From Eudromia elegans (taxonomy: Eukaryota; Chordata; Aves; Tinamiformes; Tinamidae): a stretch of 64,000 nt of DNA. Below, one piece after another: positions 40,901 through 52,784 of the stretch. A program made the position numbers and the translations under genes. Position 1 is the first letter of the stretch. Every line of letters begins with the position of its first letter. Location of the stretch: positions 929,545 through 993,544 of the forward strand of contig PTEX01000202.1 in NCBI GenBank assembly GCA_003342815.1, given 5' to 3'. A model generated the notes under the pieces. The model ran no database searches. It worked only from the letters and a program-made list of their open reading frames with translations, and was not told the DNA's origin.

Positions 40901-43349
40901 AACAAACTCCCTAAATAACGTTAGCACGTTAATTTTGTGTTTTGTTCCAGTTCAAATAGCAGAAGAAAGTTGGTTGCATTTTTTCTTTAAAGCTGTGTGT
41001 TGTTTTTCGCAAAATGAGTTGACATCAGCAGAAAACCACCCACACCCGTAAAACCCAGCAGCACAGCTATCTCCTGTAGGTGCTTTATTTGCAACATCAG
41101 TGAACAGCAGAGCTGCTTTGCCAGTTTGACCATGGTTCTTCCACAAATTTTGTACCCCCTTGATGGGACTGTATTGTCCAACTCTGCCAAAATCACTATG
41201 TCTATGTCTAAAAATCTAAAGGAATTAAATACAATCAAATTGCAACCCTGTACAAAATAGACCCTCTCACAATTATAGCACAAACATTTGATATGGCTTG
41301 GTTGGGTTTGTTTTATTATTTTAGAAACCAAAAGTAAAATGTTTATTTACCTTTAAGTGGCTCTAGGTCATGTCTACTATAACCCATAATCCTCCGATAT
41401 TTTTGGATAAACCCTAGTGTCTGCTAGACAGACACTATGAATGTTGCAGAGTCCACAACCACTTCTGTAGTTTCTCAGCATAAAAATAATCTACAAATAA
41501 ACAAACATTTTAAAAAAATCCAAAAGATAACTATTTCTGTAGCATAAAAACAGTGTCATGTCTTTAAAAACAGTTCCTATTTTTATTTTTATAGATCATA
41601 TGAAACATTTCTTAACAAAGATCACCTAACATAACCAGAATTTATATACCATCTTGCCTGTATGTTTTAAAATATCCATGGCTAGCTAAGTACAGCTGCT
41701 TTGCACAGTTATTCCACAAAAAAATAAATGGATGCTTTATACAGCTTAGCTGTATATTAAAAAGAGACTGGACTTCATCCGTAGAATAGCAAGAGCATCT
41801 AATAAAATCAGACCAAAACTTACGAAAACACTGTCACTGCCTAGAATGCCAGAACTCTGCAGATTCCATCAATTACTCTGACATTACTGATGGATTAATC
41901 AACTTTTCAGAATATTAAAATGTACATTTTAAAAATCTCTGGACATCAATCTCCTAATCTCTATTATCTATTCTTCCTTTCTTGAAGCTGTATGTTCTTT
42001 TATCTCCTGGTTAGCAGTTCTCAGAAATCATCTGATCACCATTATATTTATCTTTTTTTTCTTTTTTTTTTTCTCAAAGGCTGTAGTTCCACAAAATATC
42101 TCACAGATCCATGTATCCATGTGATTGGCTGCAAGTCTCATGTTTCATTGGGGAAAACAGTCTGCTTTTTTAGCTCATTATGACTGCTAAAGACATCTTG
42201 AGAATACAAATCCTAAAGGCTGTGACTCCAAAAAGCATATNAAAAAAATTAAAAGTTACTTCAAGAGTTGTTATGGTTTTAAGCAAACCGTGTGATGTTA
42301 GGGAACTTTTACTCATGGATCTTTCAATGTTGGCACTTAGTGGTATTACACTCAGCAAGTTAAAGTCTATCAGAGGAGAAGCACTGTGAATGAAGGTTTA
42401 AAAATTGCAATGCAGAAATGTATGTTTAGAGACACATCTTACCTGCAAACAGAATGAAGCTTTATTTTGTCCACAGATTTCTGTTTATAAAATCTCCATC
42501 CTGCAGGAGTAAACAGGTGCAGAAAGAGAAGGTAGTCTACAGAGAAAAAAGTGTTCTCTAATGTAGTACAGCTATTTATTTTCAGTAAATTTCAGTAAAG
42601 ATCCTAAAAGATGAATGGTTCAACTGCCTGCTGGGGTTTGTTTATGTGTTATGTTGTGTTTATGTATAGGATGTAGCGTGTATCTTAGCAACACTGAGCC
42701 CCTTCAATGCACATATCTGTAATTTGAGGCACTTCCTGTATAGCAGGGAATGATTGTTATCAATAGCTGAAGGAGAAGATTTAAAGAGCCATTATGCTAA
42801 AGCTGGTGCTGTAGAATTGCTATGTGAGAGCCATCAGAAATTTGCTGAAATTTACATGTATAATCTTAGATGCCCAAATCAAGTATTTCTAATATTCATA
42901 TTTCAATTACACCTGAAAGTGTACCACTGTAAATATGATATGCAGAGCCAAAGTTCAGTTCTTGGCAGGTCNCTTTTTGATTTACTAGCTAATTTTTCAA
43001 ACAAGATGTTCACAGCAAGTTCTTAAAACTGTTTTAAGTACTGTAAAAGCAATTGCAGGGTGCTCTGGGAGACCAGAGAAGCATGGGTTGTCATTAATAA
43101 TGTGGTTATACTGATGCAATGCATTGTACTGTAATACATTATATTCAAAGAATATTCAAAAAGTNGTAGTCTATTTAATATAAGGTTACTTGTTCGTAAA
43201 GCATCTGATCATATAATTTTTCAAGCTTTTTTTTTTCATGGAATTTACAGTCATTGATTTTGAAATGGCAAATAAAGTTGTCCCAAAGTGTTAAATGCAG
43301 TTTCTAGAACAAGGAAAAGTAAATACAAGATACTTGATATAATATTGTT
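37977..43349. other. Unannotated AT-rich non-coding DNA with homopolymers
   Basis: T-rich run at 38587-38611 (17 consecutive Ts), TA-rich block at 39439-39490, a 20-A run at 40449-40468 followed by GGGG, and a T-rich run at 42052-42074. The A- and T-runs could be old poly(A) tails, but no retrocopied gene is visible next to them. No gene is recognised. Confidence 0.5.
40449..40468. repeat. (A)20 homopolymer
   Basis: Twenty consecutive A residues followed by GGGG. The preceding 200 bases show no recognisable retrogene or SINE, so I call it only a simple repeat. Confidence 0.9.
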
Positions 43350-43376
43350 ATGCACTTGTTTTTATTACAAGTGCAT
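43350..43376. repeat. Perfect 10-bp inverted repeat (hairpin)
   Basis: ATGCACTTGT at 43350-43359 pairs with ACAAGTGCAT at 43367-43376 around a 7-base AT-only loop. CACTTG and CAAGTG are E-box-type words, so the two arms also form a mirrored pair of E-boxes. No promoter context is visible. Confidence 0.85.
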
Positions 43377-46300
43377 CTTNGGTGAAAGAAACAAGGGAAA
43401 CCACATTCCCAGTTTGGAGAGGGTGTATAGGCAGCAACCACCATCATTATCTCTTAAGATCTGACCCAATATTTCTAGTTCTGCTAGTGCTACTGATCTG
43501 TGGCTGGTTTGGGTTCAAAGAGCAGGTTCCCTCTGAGGCAAGCTTCGCTGTCCTGCCTCCATCCCCAAGCTCCCTTTGCAGCTCCATTTGCCTGCCACTA
43601 TATGGATAGTTCGCGTGTGAGAGAGGTTGGTGTGATGGTGCAAGCATGAGTATTGTATTTGGTCGGGACCTCAGAGGGAGGTTTTATCTATTCATATGAG
43701 GGCTGACATTTGCATCGCATTTTGAAGGANAGACAGGCAGAGTCACTAAGAATCAAGCAGTGAACAAATTTCCAGTGAGACATTAAGAAAGGATGACAAT
43801 TAAAACCATTAGGTTTTCCTTCATTACAAAGAGAATATAAGAGCCTAAATATAAAGATCTTAAAAAGTGTATGCAGGCATCATCTCATGGCATGATGGTG
43901 ATTTCACTGCATAGATCTTACTGACTGTAGTAGGAGTCAGGCGACTGTGGGTGGTGGAGCTCTTTGAAGGAGTTATTTTACAATCCTGCTTGAAATAGGC
44001 ATAGAAGCCTATAAAGAAATCTTGTTCCTTTTGCTGTTTCATTTCACTGTTAAAATTTGCCAGTTACTTCTCTTCGGAATGCAGTGCAACTGTTTGCTCA
44101 TTGATGCTATCAGACACACCATTGCATTCAGACACTTTACTTGAAGAATTCTTCGGCCACATACACTTCTGTAATTACTGCCCTTTTCACCCTGCTGTAA
44201 AATGAGACTGTGCCCACCTGTCTGACGTGTGAACCATACACAACATCCTCTGACTTTTCTAAGCCCCGATGAAAAGACAGATACATACTGCTACTGTTCC
44301 CGTATTTAATGCATTAATGAGGTTATTTAAGAAGTGGTCATGACTGATTTGGAAAAGCAGCATGAAGGCATCTCCTTGCCTTTGCATGGATCCTTTGCAT
44401 GGATCAGGATATGGCAGGAGTTTTGTTTGTGATTGCAGATAATATTTTTATTGTGTTAGGAATTTCCTTTCATGTGGAAATATACTGACCTAATAAGAAG
44501 AAAAAAGAAAAAAAAAGTTGATCCCATAACAGTAGTAATGTGGGGTTGCCTTCATTTTGAAAATAAGATGACTAAGGGAGATGTGACAGAGGCCTCTAAA
44601 ACTATAGATGGTTCAGAGAAAGCTGGTAGGCAGGGATTACTCACTATTTCTTATGGTAGAAGACTTATGGCACACTCGCACTACCAAGCAGGCTCAAAAC
44701 AAACAAAAGAAATAGTTTTTCAGATGATGCAAGGTGAATTGGTGAAATTTGTTAATTCAGGATAAGCTAAAAGTGGCAAAGAAATGATTAGACCAGTCAG
44801 ACAGTGGCTATTTGAAAATTCAGTTTTCACTGAATTTAAAAATTCAGTGGCTTGAAAATTCTTAAACAACTGATTAAGTAAATGGTTTGATATTTCAAGA
44901 AAATGATCGTTTTCTAACTGTTCACCTTCTTAATTTTTTTTTCTCTAATTGCCTGCTAATGGTCACTGGGAGAGGCAGGTTACTAGAGTTAGAAGGATTT
45001 ATATTTTGATCAAATGTTACTGGTTTTATATCCCTTTTTTTCTAACTTTGTGATTTTCCATAACATAAACTGCTCATAATACTGTAAAATTATTAATTTT
45101 CATTGTATTGTATTGGTTTCTATCAGCTAGTGTGATTCTCATTCAGACCAGAATATGGGTTCTCATTTTGCCCAAATGATGACATTTGTGGTGGGATAGA
45201 GAGACTGTCCTGTCCAAGTCCCTCCTGGTCACTTCTCATCCCGAAAGACTTTCAAGACTCCTTGCTTTAAAAGTGAACGCTAATGACAGATACATTTTCT
45301 GGTGCTGTAACTATGTTGCTAGAGTGGGTAGATTTTTTCCCCACTTCTAAGGACTGCTCTATTTGCAGCTTACAAGAACCCTTTCAAAATGAANTGAATC
45401 ACTTGGTAGTTAATAATAGCTTAGCAATAGGTAGTTTTTTAGAATGAGCAATGACAGAAAAAAAAATTAAAGGGAATTTATTTTCACCTATAGGGTTTCT
45501 GCTTCATGTCTGTAGGTACNGTAAATTAAATGCTGGCTGGGGTAGGCAGGACCAGCCAGGGAAACTGTATGATACAAGCTGAATTTGAGTGCCAGCTGGA
45601 CAAAAGCGGTGTGTTAAGTGTCTACTTCCAGGAAAGTCAATTTTTAGTAAGTATGCTTGGTTAAGTATAAGAGTTAATTCTTCCTCAATTTCATGTACTT
45701 TAGTATGTGGCTGACCTTCCTCCTATCTCCGAAAGTAGCTTTGCGTAGGTTTATCAGGTATAACTTACCATGACGTCAGAGTTTAAATATGATCCCAGCA
45801 AATGATAAATCAGTGCAGTTACATCGGTTTTGCATGGCTATTAACCATNAAATGGATAAAAGTGACTAAAACTAATTTTCTGCCCAATTTATGCATCTCA
45901 TTTACAAAATCTTCTACTGCATTTATGTCACCACTGAATTTTCCCAAATTTNTGCTTATATTTAACTGATTTTGACAAAATGCCAATAGAGCACAGCAGA
46001 GTGGAATTCTGTTTGGTATCATGCCTGAGAGAGTCTGGAGACAGTGCATGTTAGAAAGCCCCAGAGGAAAATCAATACCATGATCGGTAACCATATACTA
46101 TGGATTAATTGAAGCCAGAGGCAAGGAATTAAGCACAGCACAATCTTTTTTGCAGTGCAGAGGTTCTGCCTGCAAGCTTAGTTGCAAGCAAATTCCTCTA
46201 AAATTGCTTAAAGTTGGAGATCATATTGTATGACATTGGCAAGACTTTTTTCCCCAGATTTTCAGGTAGGACTCAGACATTCATAGCAGTCTTTGTATAC

Positions 46301-47341
46301 AACAAGGTGCCTCAGGATACAGGAACCAGGTGAACAAAGCCTTTAACGTTCCTTGTGTTTTTGTGACACGGAATACCATGTATTATTTGTTTGGTCATTT
46401 TCTCCAGATTGGCAGTTGTATTTTAGACTTTTTTTCCCCAAATTTATATAATGATAAATGATTGCTATTTATAAGGACACTCTCTTTACAAAAGAACCTT
46501 TTTCTTCTGGAATATATTCTGTAGTATTACTTGCCTATGTTACTTACTGTGATAATCAGAAGAACAAGTGTAATTAAGTAGTACAAAAATGACAAAGGCA
46601 TTGATTTGATTCTGCCTTGCACTGTAATCAACATTATTTTTGCTTTTACATCTTCTGTGGAATCTCTTACTCCCATCTTGTTGCTCAGATGCAGCANAAC
46701 TACCTGCAGGACTGTCTACACAGCCCATCACTGTGCAACTTCAGCACATTGCTCATCCACTATATAAAAGTAGAAACACTTCTATCTTTACACATCCCAC
46801 ATCTACTCTTAGCTGCAGAATGTCTCCCACCCCCAATTTACAGAGTTTTGAAAGCAATTGCTCTTTGTGTGANTGCTCTTTGTACAGTATTTTATCGGTC
46901 AAACTGTTCCTTTACAAATAACAAATTAGTTCTGTTTTGATTGCACAATTATCTATGGCCTATTCTCAGCTTCCTGGGATTTTATTCCCTGTTTGTAATA
47001 GTTATCCAAATAGCCCTGCTAGAAAGCCATGGTTTGCTTTTAAATCACTCATCTTAGCTATATGTTTTTATTTGTTATCATGGCTCGTCATCTAACTCAC
47101 ATGGGATTATTTTTATATACTGATTATGTGGCTGATATTTTTAAGCAAGGGATTAATGACTGAGCTCTGCTGTGAAAAATGGGGATATAATTTTGTTTCT
47201 TTAAGTACAGGGAAGCTAATTTTGCAAGCATTCAATTAGCATCCAGAAGTAGTGTGAATCCTTCAAAATAATAAGTAATTATTGCATAGATTACTCCAAA
47301 CACATTTCATTCTTTTGTTAAAATGCATTAGCAAATAAGGA
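43377..47341. other. Unannotated AT-rich non-coding DNA
   Basis: Contains a 13-bp tandem pair TTTGCATGGATCC (44381-44405, second copy one base short) and a small hairpin, AAATTCAG 44816-44823 with CTGAATTT 44830-44837. Ns are frequent (for example about 43380, 43730, 45394, 45520, 45849, 45952, 46697, 46873). Part of 46960-47260 has the AT-rich, TAAT/ATTA-containing look of conserved non-coding DNA, which I cannot test. Confidence 0.5.
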
Positions 47342-47561
47342 TTAGATTTTTTCTCTTTGCAGAAAGAGCTGTCAGTCAGACCTTTGCCAGATACTGGTAT
47401 CATAACATTGCTATGTTGTCCGGTGATGTCTGAGGACAACACAGACAGTACAGAACAAAGTGTACCTGCAGTGCAGAAGGTGCCAGAAAGCACTTTCAAC
47501 ATAGCTGAGTGCATAAAACCAGAAATTCTTGAATATACAGGAAAGGAGCAGCTTAAATAAA
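47342..47561 (+). other. Speculative terminal-exon-like segment
   Basis: A strong 3' splice-site shape (pyrimidine-rich stretch, then TTTGCAG with AG at 47361-47362) leads straight into an open frame of about 65 codons. The frame ends at TAA 47558-47560. That stop overlaps a canonical AATAAA polyadenylation hexamer at 47556-47561, and a TGTGG word follows about 20 bases later. The predicted peptide is acidic with an MSEDNTDSTEQSVPAVQ section and matches no family I know. All three signals could coincide by chance, and the opposite strand is also open. It could be the last exon of a gene or lncRNA whose other exons lie elsewhere. Confidence 0.2.
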
Positions 47562-50500
47562 ATGTTATTTCCTCTGAGAGAATGTGGATTGCATCAAACA
47601 GAGCCAGGGTGAGAACAAAATAATCATACTGCAGGATCTCCNGGGAAAAGCAAGGGAATTTAGCTTCCCCAGGCTGTTCCAGTATATGGTGGTGTTGAAC
47701 TTTTATTATGGTACTTTGCTTCACTCTGTTCTGTTCGCAAGCTCTCTAGCTTCTTGGGATCCAGTTTGCCTGTTCCAAAAAGTCTCCTATCATCTCATGC
47801 TCTCCCACTGGAGCTTGAGCACTATTCACATCCCTCCATGGTGTGATTCTTGGAGTTTGTGTCTATGCCCTACATTATGCAGGTTTTCCTGGCACTTCTA
47901 CAGTTTGGTCAGACTGTAACTCAAAGAGCTCACTAACCTCTTAGCCCCTTTGCCCTCTGAATCTCTGCCTGCTAAGAAGTCTTTGGACTGTGGCTGTTGG
48001 CTGTGCGGATGGTGCAGGACAGCTTGGGACAGTGTGGGGACAGCTGCCTGCAAAGCCTGTGCTGACCTGAGGCTGTGTGCCCTGCACAGCCAGGAGCAGA
48101 GCCTACTCCTGCACTTGTCCCCAGCCCTAGTGATCACTGTGTGCCTGGTATCTCTGCATAAGGGGTGTGTGCTCTTGCTAGCAGGGTAACAGGGCCTTTC
48201 TATGCTATGGAAAACAGGTTTTGCAACACTAGGGATCTGTCAGAAGTGTAACAATGAGACCTGATTTGCCTGTTCACCTACATAAATGGACATACATTTT
48301 CTACTTGCACATATAATAATGGATACAATAAAATTAAAGCTATTTAATGGCTTCCTTTGGAAGGTAGAATCTGCCCCAATGCAATAGTTAACATTCAGGA
48401 CTCTATTTATAACAGAAAGAGGTATAGACTTCAAAGCTGGATTTGCTCATCCCAGCAGTATGGCCACCTCACAAGCTATATATATATTTAATGTGATACA
48501 AATCTACGGACCAAGCCCCGTATGCCTAAGTGAAGGAACAGAATGTGAACGTGAAGGATTAGACACCCTCCTCCCCAAGCTTAAACTGGAAGCAATAAGT
48601 GGGCGATAGTTCTTCTTACCACTCCACTTTCATTAAATAATCTCTAGCTAGTGAAAATATATTAGGGAAACATAAATTGCATAACTGCTTTGCTATGATA
48701 CAGATATAGTCATAAATAGTGCAAAATAAGGCCTAGTATATTAATCTGACACTTTGCTTCAGTCTTTCCACTTAGAAGTGCTTTTTACCAGACAATAAAT
48801 AAAACAGTTTGTCCATGAAGTGCCTGCATGTATGGCATTTGGATTTGATCCAGTTCCTGCCTAAACCTAGTAGCTGAAGTCGGCCATGTAAAGGAGTAAA
48901 GGAAGAGTGCAGAGAGATTAGCGGCTATTTTGCTGNGCTATCCGAGAGAGTAAAAGCTAGAACTATGGAGCAGAGCAAGACCATGCTCATCTATTCTATT
49001 TTCGTGGCAAAAGAGAAAATCTGTTTTTGTTAAAGGCAATACTTATCAGTTAAGTAGTTGTGTTTTTGTATTATGTCTTTGTATTCAAATGATAAATTGT
49101 TCTGTGAAGCAAGGGCCTTTAAAGGACTTGGTCTTTGTATTTGCTTTGCTACTCTGAGAAACAACCTGCGAGATTACAATATCCTTAAAAGGCACTTTGA
49201 CATATCTACTAGAGTTATTAGCAAATTCTTTCTTTTTTTTTTTTTTTTTTGAAAAATAATTTCTCAGATCCTCGTGTGTTTTTTCTGTGCTAGCTTTGAA
49301 TCGGGAAACTTTGACTACAGATTCATGTTTGTAATGTGTTCCAAAGAAAAATGAGTAACTTTTAAGATGGAGTTACAAGTTAGATGTTGAGTCTTTCATA
49401 ACCATGCTTTCATGGTTGCCAGAAGTAAGATCTTCATTCCTTTGCCTGCAGTATGGATTTCAACCATCTTTAGTTGGATACAGCTCATGGATCTATATGA
49501 AAGGTTTAAGTATTCCTAGTTACAAGTTCAAATGGCTTGCAGATGTGAAAAAGAATTTTATTTATGCACTCCTGCAAATAAATTTGAGCTTAAACTTGAG
49601 TACAAACAAATATAATACTTTTTGTGATAGGGCAAATGAATGCACAAGTACCTGAGGTGTAAATGGGTTTATTTTCATAATGTACATTTGATATTCTGGT
49701 CTGACCATGAAAAGTCACTTTGACATTTCACATTGAAAGGCTGCATTCACTTACAGCCATAGTTGGCTTGCACTGCCATCAGCATGCACTGCATTTTCTC
49801 TCAGTAGGTAGGGTACAGTGCAGATGTCCTGCTCCAAGTCTCCCTCTCATTAGGCCCATGAATATCTTTATTTGGATTCTGGAAAGGAAATTACATGGAA
49901 CTTCTTGCTTAAAATATTACATTTTGATGTGTGTTTAGTCAAAAATGTGTATCATGTGGGCATTTAATCAAATGTTTAGAAGGGTAGGGAGACTAAGGCT
50001 ATAAACTTATGTGTCTGCTTGTTGTTTTGAATGTCACTTGATGAACAGATCCACATTCCTAGGAGTTCACATACTGGGTACCTGACAGCATGATAATGCA
50101 GACCTTGGTTGAGATGAGGTAGCCTCAAGTTGCATGCTGCCTGTACTCTCTCCGTCCTGACTGAACCATGATATCTCAAAACAGTAACATACTGTTATGT
50201 ACCTTGTAAGAATAGATGTAAGGATTATGTAAAAATTAGTTCCTTCAGCAGTGAAGAAACTTCTGGCGAGAATTTTGCACTGCCTTTGACTTGCCCTAAT
50301 TAGAACTGGTGAAGAGGCACAATATTTACACTTGAAACATTTACACAAGAGGGGAAACAAAGATATGGATATATAGTTAAGAGAGAAAAGACTTGTGTAG
50401 ATTAAAAAAANCTTCAATTTGCCTGGGAGAGAGTGAGTGGTGTTCATTCTAACTGAACAATTGCAAATGCCAAGCTGATGGAAAGACTATTCTTTCCATA

Positions 50501-51142
50501 TAAATGTGGAGACTATTGATTCAGTAGCCAAAGCTACATTTGGGATGACCTCCTTTATCTATGTTCAAAAGAGCATTTAGTGGTGTAAATAGAAAAGAGA
50601 CATATTCAGAGATGTAATAGTATATGAACCAAAAGTACATAGCAAACTCTTAAGCTTCAGAGAATAAATAATTTGTAAATAATTAGATTTTAGGAGGAAA
50701 TTTTCTTTGGGGACATGATTCGTAAATTATCAACAGTATTCTTTTTGTTATTTTTGTAGCAAATGGACAACTGTATGTCTTGATTTCTGCTAGCTCTATG
50801 TTTTAAAATAAGAGGAACCATTAGTAGTAGTTCTAGTATAGTTTTAATATAGTTTAAATATTTTTAAATACTTAGGAGCTCTCACTGTAGACTGAGAGTC
50901 CACTCAACAAACTCAAATCAACAAGCAGCAGTGATTGCTCCCTCACAAAGTGAGTTTCCTGCAGGTCTTTATGCTTTTCTGGAATACCTAAAACTGGATT
51001 AAGAGCTAATGTAAGTTACCTAAGTCCTCTAAATAATTAGCAGCTGAATTTCCTGGGCAGAAAGTTCAGTTTTTCAAGGGCAGAAGGAAGACATTTTGGC
51101 TACCCAGATAAAACTCTGAATATTTAAATAATTAGTCTGTGC
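47562..51142. other. Unannotated non-coding DNA
   Basis: A GC-richer patch at about 47930-48190 carries open frames on both strands, with leucine/cysteine-rich translations typical of non-coding sequence. A TA run lies near 48476-48488, and an 18-T run at 49233-49250. No gene is recognised. Confidence 0.5.
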
Positions 51143-51414
51143 TTTGGGCACAGTAGGACAAAGGGTAATGGTTACAAATTGAAACACAGGAAGTTCGGTC
51201 TCTATGTGAGGAAGAACTTTCCTGTGAGGGTGATGGAGCCCTGGAACAGGCTGCCCAGAGAGGTTGTAGAGTCTCCTCCTCTGGAGATCTTCAAAAACTG
51301 CCTGGATGCCACCCTGTGCCACGTGTTCTAAGTGTACCTGCTGAAGCAGAGGGGTTGGACTAGATGATCTCTAGAGGTCCCTTCCAATCTTAACCATTCT
51401 GTGATTCTGTGATT
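51143..51414 (+). mobile_element. CR1 LINE 3' end, best-preserved copy
   Basis: The 3' terminus of a CR1 element with an uninterrupted end of ORF2: 62 codons from 51143 to the stop TAA at 51329-51331. It reads GNGYKLKHRKF, then VRKNFPVRVMEPWNRLPREV, VESPPLEIFKNCLDATLCHVF. The short UTR has GGTTGGACTAGATGATCTC and CCCTTCCAATC. The copy ends in the CR1 tail ATTCTGTG ATTCTGTG ATT at 51396-51414. It is 5'-truncated and cannot move. The open frame and clean tail make it the youngest-looking transposon in the window. The '...CTGTGCCACGTGTTCTAA' coding end resembles CR1 subfamilies common outside chicken-like birds, which is an inference from memory. Confidence 0.95.
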
Positions 51415-52370
51415 GACATTGTGCTCTTCTCCAGTGTTAAAGGTGCAGTTTCCAGTGTGAGCTCCTGCTCACTGCCAGCCTTAGGCATGTACACAAAGGC
51501 ACAGATATCATATGTAGGTAGAAATACATGCAAAACATTTGTATAATTTGTTGATAATGCTCGTTGTTGATATGCATACCTGATACTTGGTCATGAGGCA
51601 GATGTTGGAAAAAAATTATGCTTCTAAATAATGATGAAACCATCTCCATTCCACAGTGATTATACTTTTAGTGACTGTCTATAGAAAGCATGTATGATTT
51701 CTGTAATCACTTCTCCTTGCACCCACAGGCTTTTTTTTTCAGGTTATGGGCATTAGGTAGCATCACAGAACAACACCAACCTCTTTTTACCCTTTGCGCN
51801 GTAGTTTAAAATGAGGCCCAGCAAGGAATGCCACAGAGAAAGAGAACTGGCTTAGNGTTTGAGACCTGAAACATGATCAGAGCAAGGGATAATTCTGGCC
51901 ATCTATAATTTCTCGTCCTGTAACGAAATTCACTTGCTAATTCAGTTTGACGTAATAGACCCAATCTTACCTCCTTTATTTATCTCATGNATGTGAAATG
52001 TGAAATCTGAGTAGGAGTGAATCAAGAAACGAGCAGATTAAAGGTGAGCTATGGCACAGCATTTCAGTTCATCCTCATCTGATGGAAATTGTCATCCACC
52101 TTCAATGGAATAACGAATTAATGCATACTCTATGCTTGGATTTATAAACTTATTTGTATGAACCATATGAACCATATTGATGAGCATACTGATGAACCAT
52201 ATTACTTGATCCAAAAAAGAAAAATCCTTAGTACCATATCATTTACTGTAGTAAGTAAAATGTTCAGCCCTGGATTATGGTTTCCTTGATCAGCTGGCAG
52301 TCACTAGCCTAGGCCCGTACTAGAACAGATGCACATTTAGTCCAGTTTTATAGCTGAATGCTCTTTGGTA
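51415..52370. other. Unannotated AT-rich non-coding DNA
   Basis: Nothing recognised except a short ATGAACCAT repetition at about 52157-52200. Ns occur at about 51800, 51856 and 51990. The part next to 52370 may include more of the LINE relic on the minus strand. Confidence 0.5.
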
Positions 52371-52784
52371 CCCAACTGGTGAATCTCTGTTAAAAACTCC
52401 TGATTGCTAAAGTTGTCATACCATCTGATCTTGACAATTATTTTTGCAAACACTGGCCCTTGAAACCAGTCAGCCTCCTCTGTCCTATACTTTCTGCCTG
52501 CCAAGTCCCTGTTCTTTACAAAATTGTTGACAAAACACTGGAGCTACTGAGTGTCTATTTAATTTCTGACTGATTTTCCTGCTGCATGAGATCACTGGCA
52601 ACACTCCTGCTTTCCCAAACTTTGTGTTTATTTCCCTTAAGATCTTGCCATCTGCTGTGCTCAGCTGCCCAAATAAGTAAAATTTTCCATGTCTTACCAT
52701 TTTTTTCCGGAAAACATTATCTGTTCCCCTAGTCTTTCCAGCTTTCATCAAGTTCTCTATGATCAGTACATCTCTAAATAACAC
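52371..52784 (-). mobile_element. Non-CR1 LINE relic: reverse-transcriptase C-terminus
   Basis: Read on the minus strand, the sequence keeps an open frame (52784 to 52485) containing KFYLFGQLSTADGKILREIN, then TKFGKAG and SRKISQKLN. This matches the FxYLGSxIxxDGxxxxEIxxRIxKA ... SRxIxxKxK motif that follows the palm in the RT of RTE-like and several other LINE clades. About 40 bases further on, at 52445-52371, another frame reads KIRWYDNFSNQEFL, like the xIRWxDxVSNEEVL motif of the same C-terminal region. The intervening YGxExW section is missing, so an internal deletion and frame changes are likely. CR1 lacks this motif order, so it is a different lineage from the CR1 copies here. It may belong with the endonuclease relic at 24 kb. 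The assignment rests on motif recognition without a search. Confidence 0.55.

Noticed and set aside
42180-42389. 69-codon plus-strand frame with a helix-like Leu/Lys pattern
   Set aside because: Looked protein-like at first, but matches no family I know, contains an N and lacks an acceptor or donor pairing.
47263-47724. 153-codon minus-strand open frame
   Set aside because: No known domain and interrupted by an N. It overlaps the candidate plus-strand exon and is best explained as a chance frame.
47930-48190. GC-richer patch with open frames on both strands as an exon
   Set aside because: CpG-poor, Cys/Leu/Ala-rich translation with no domain; no convincing splice sites.
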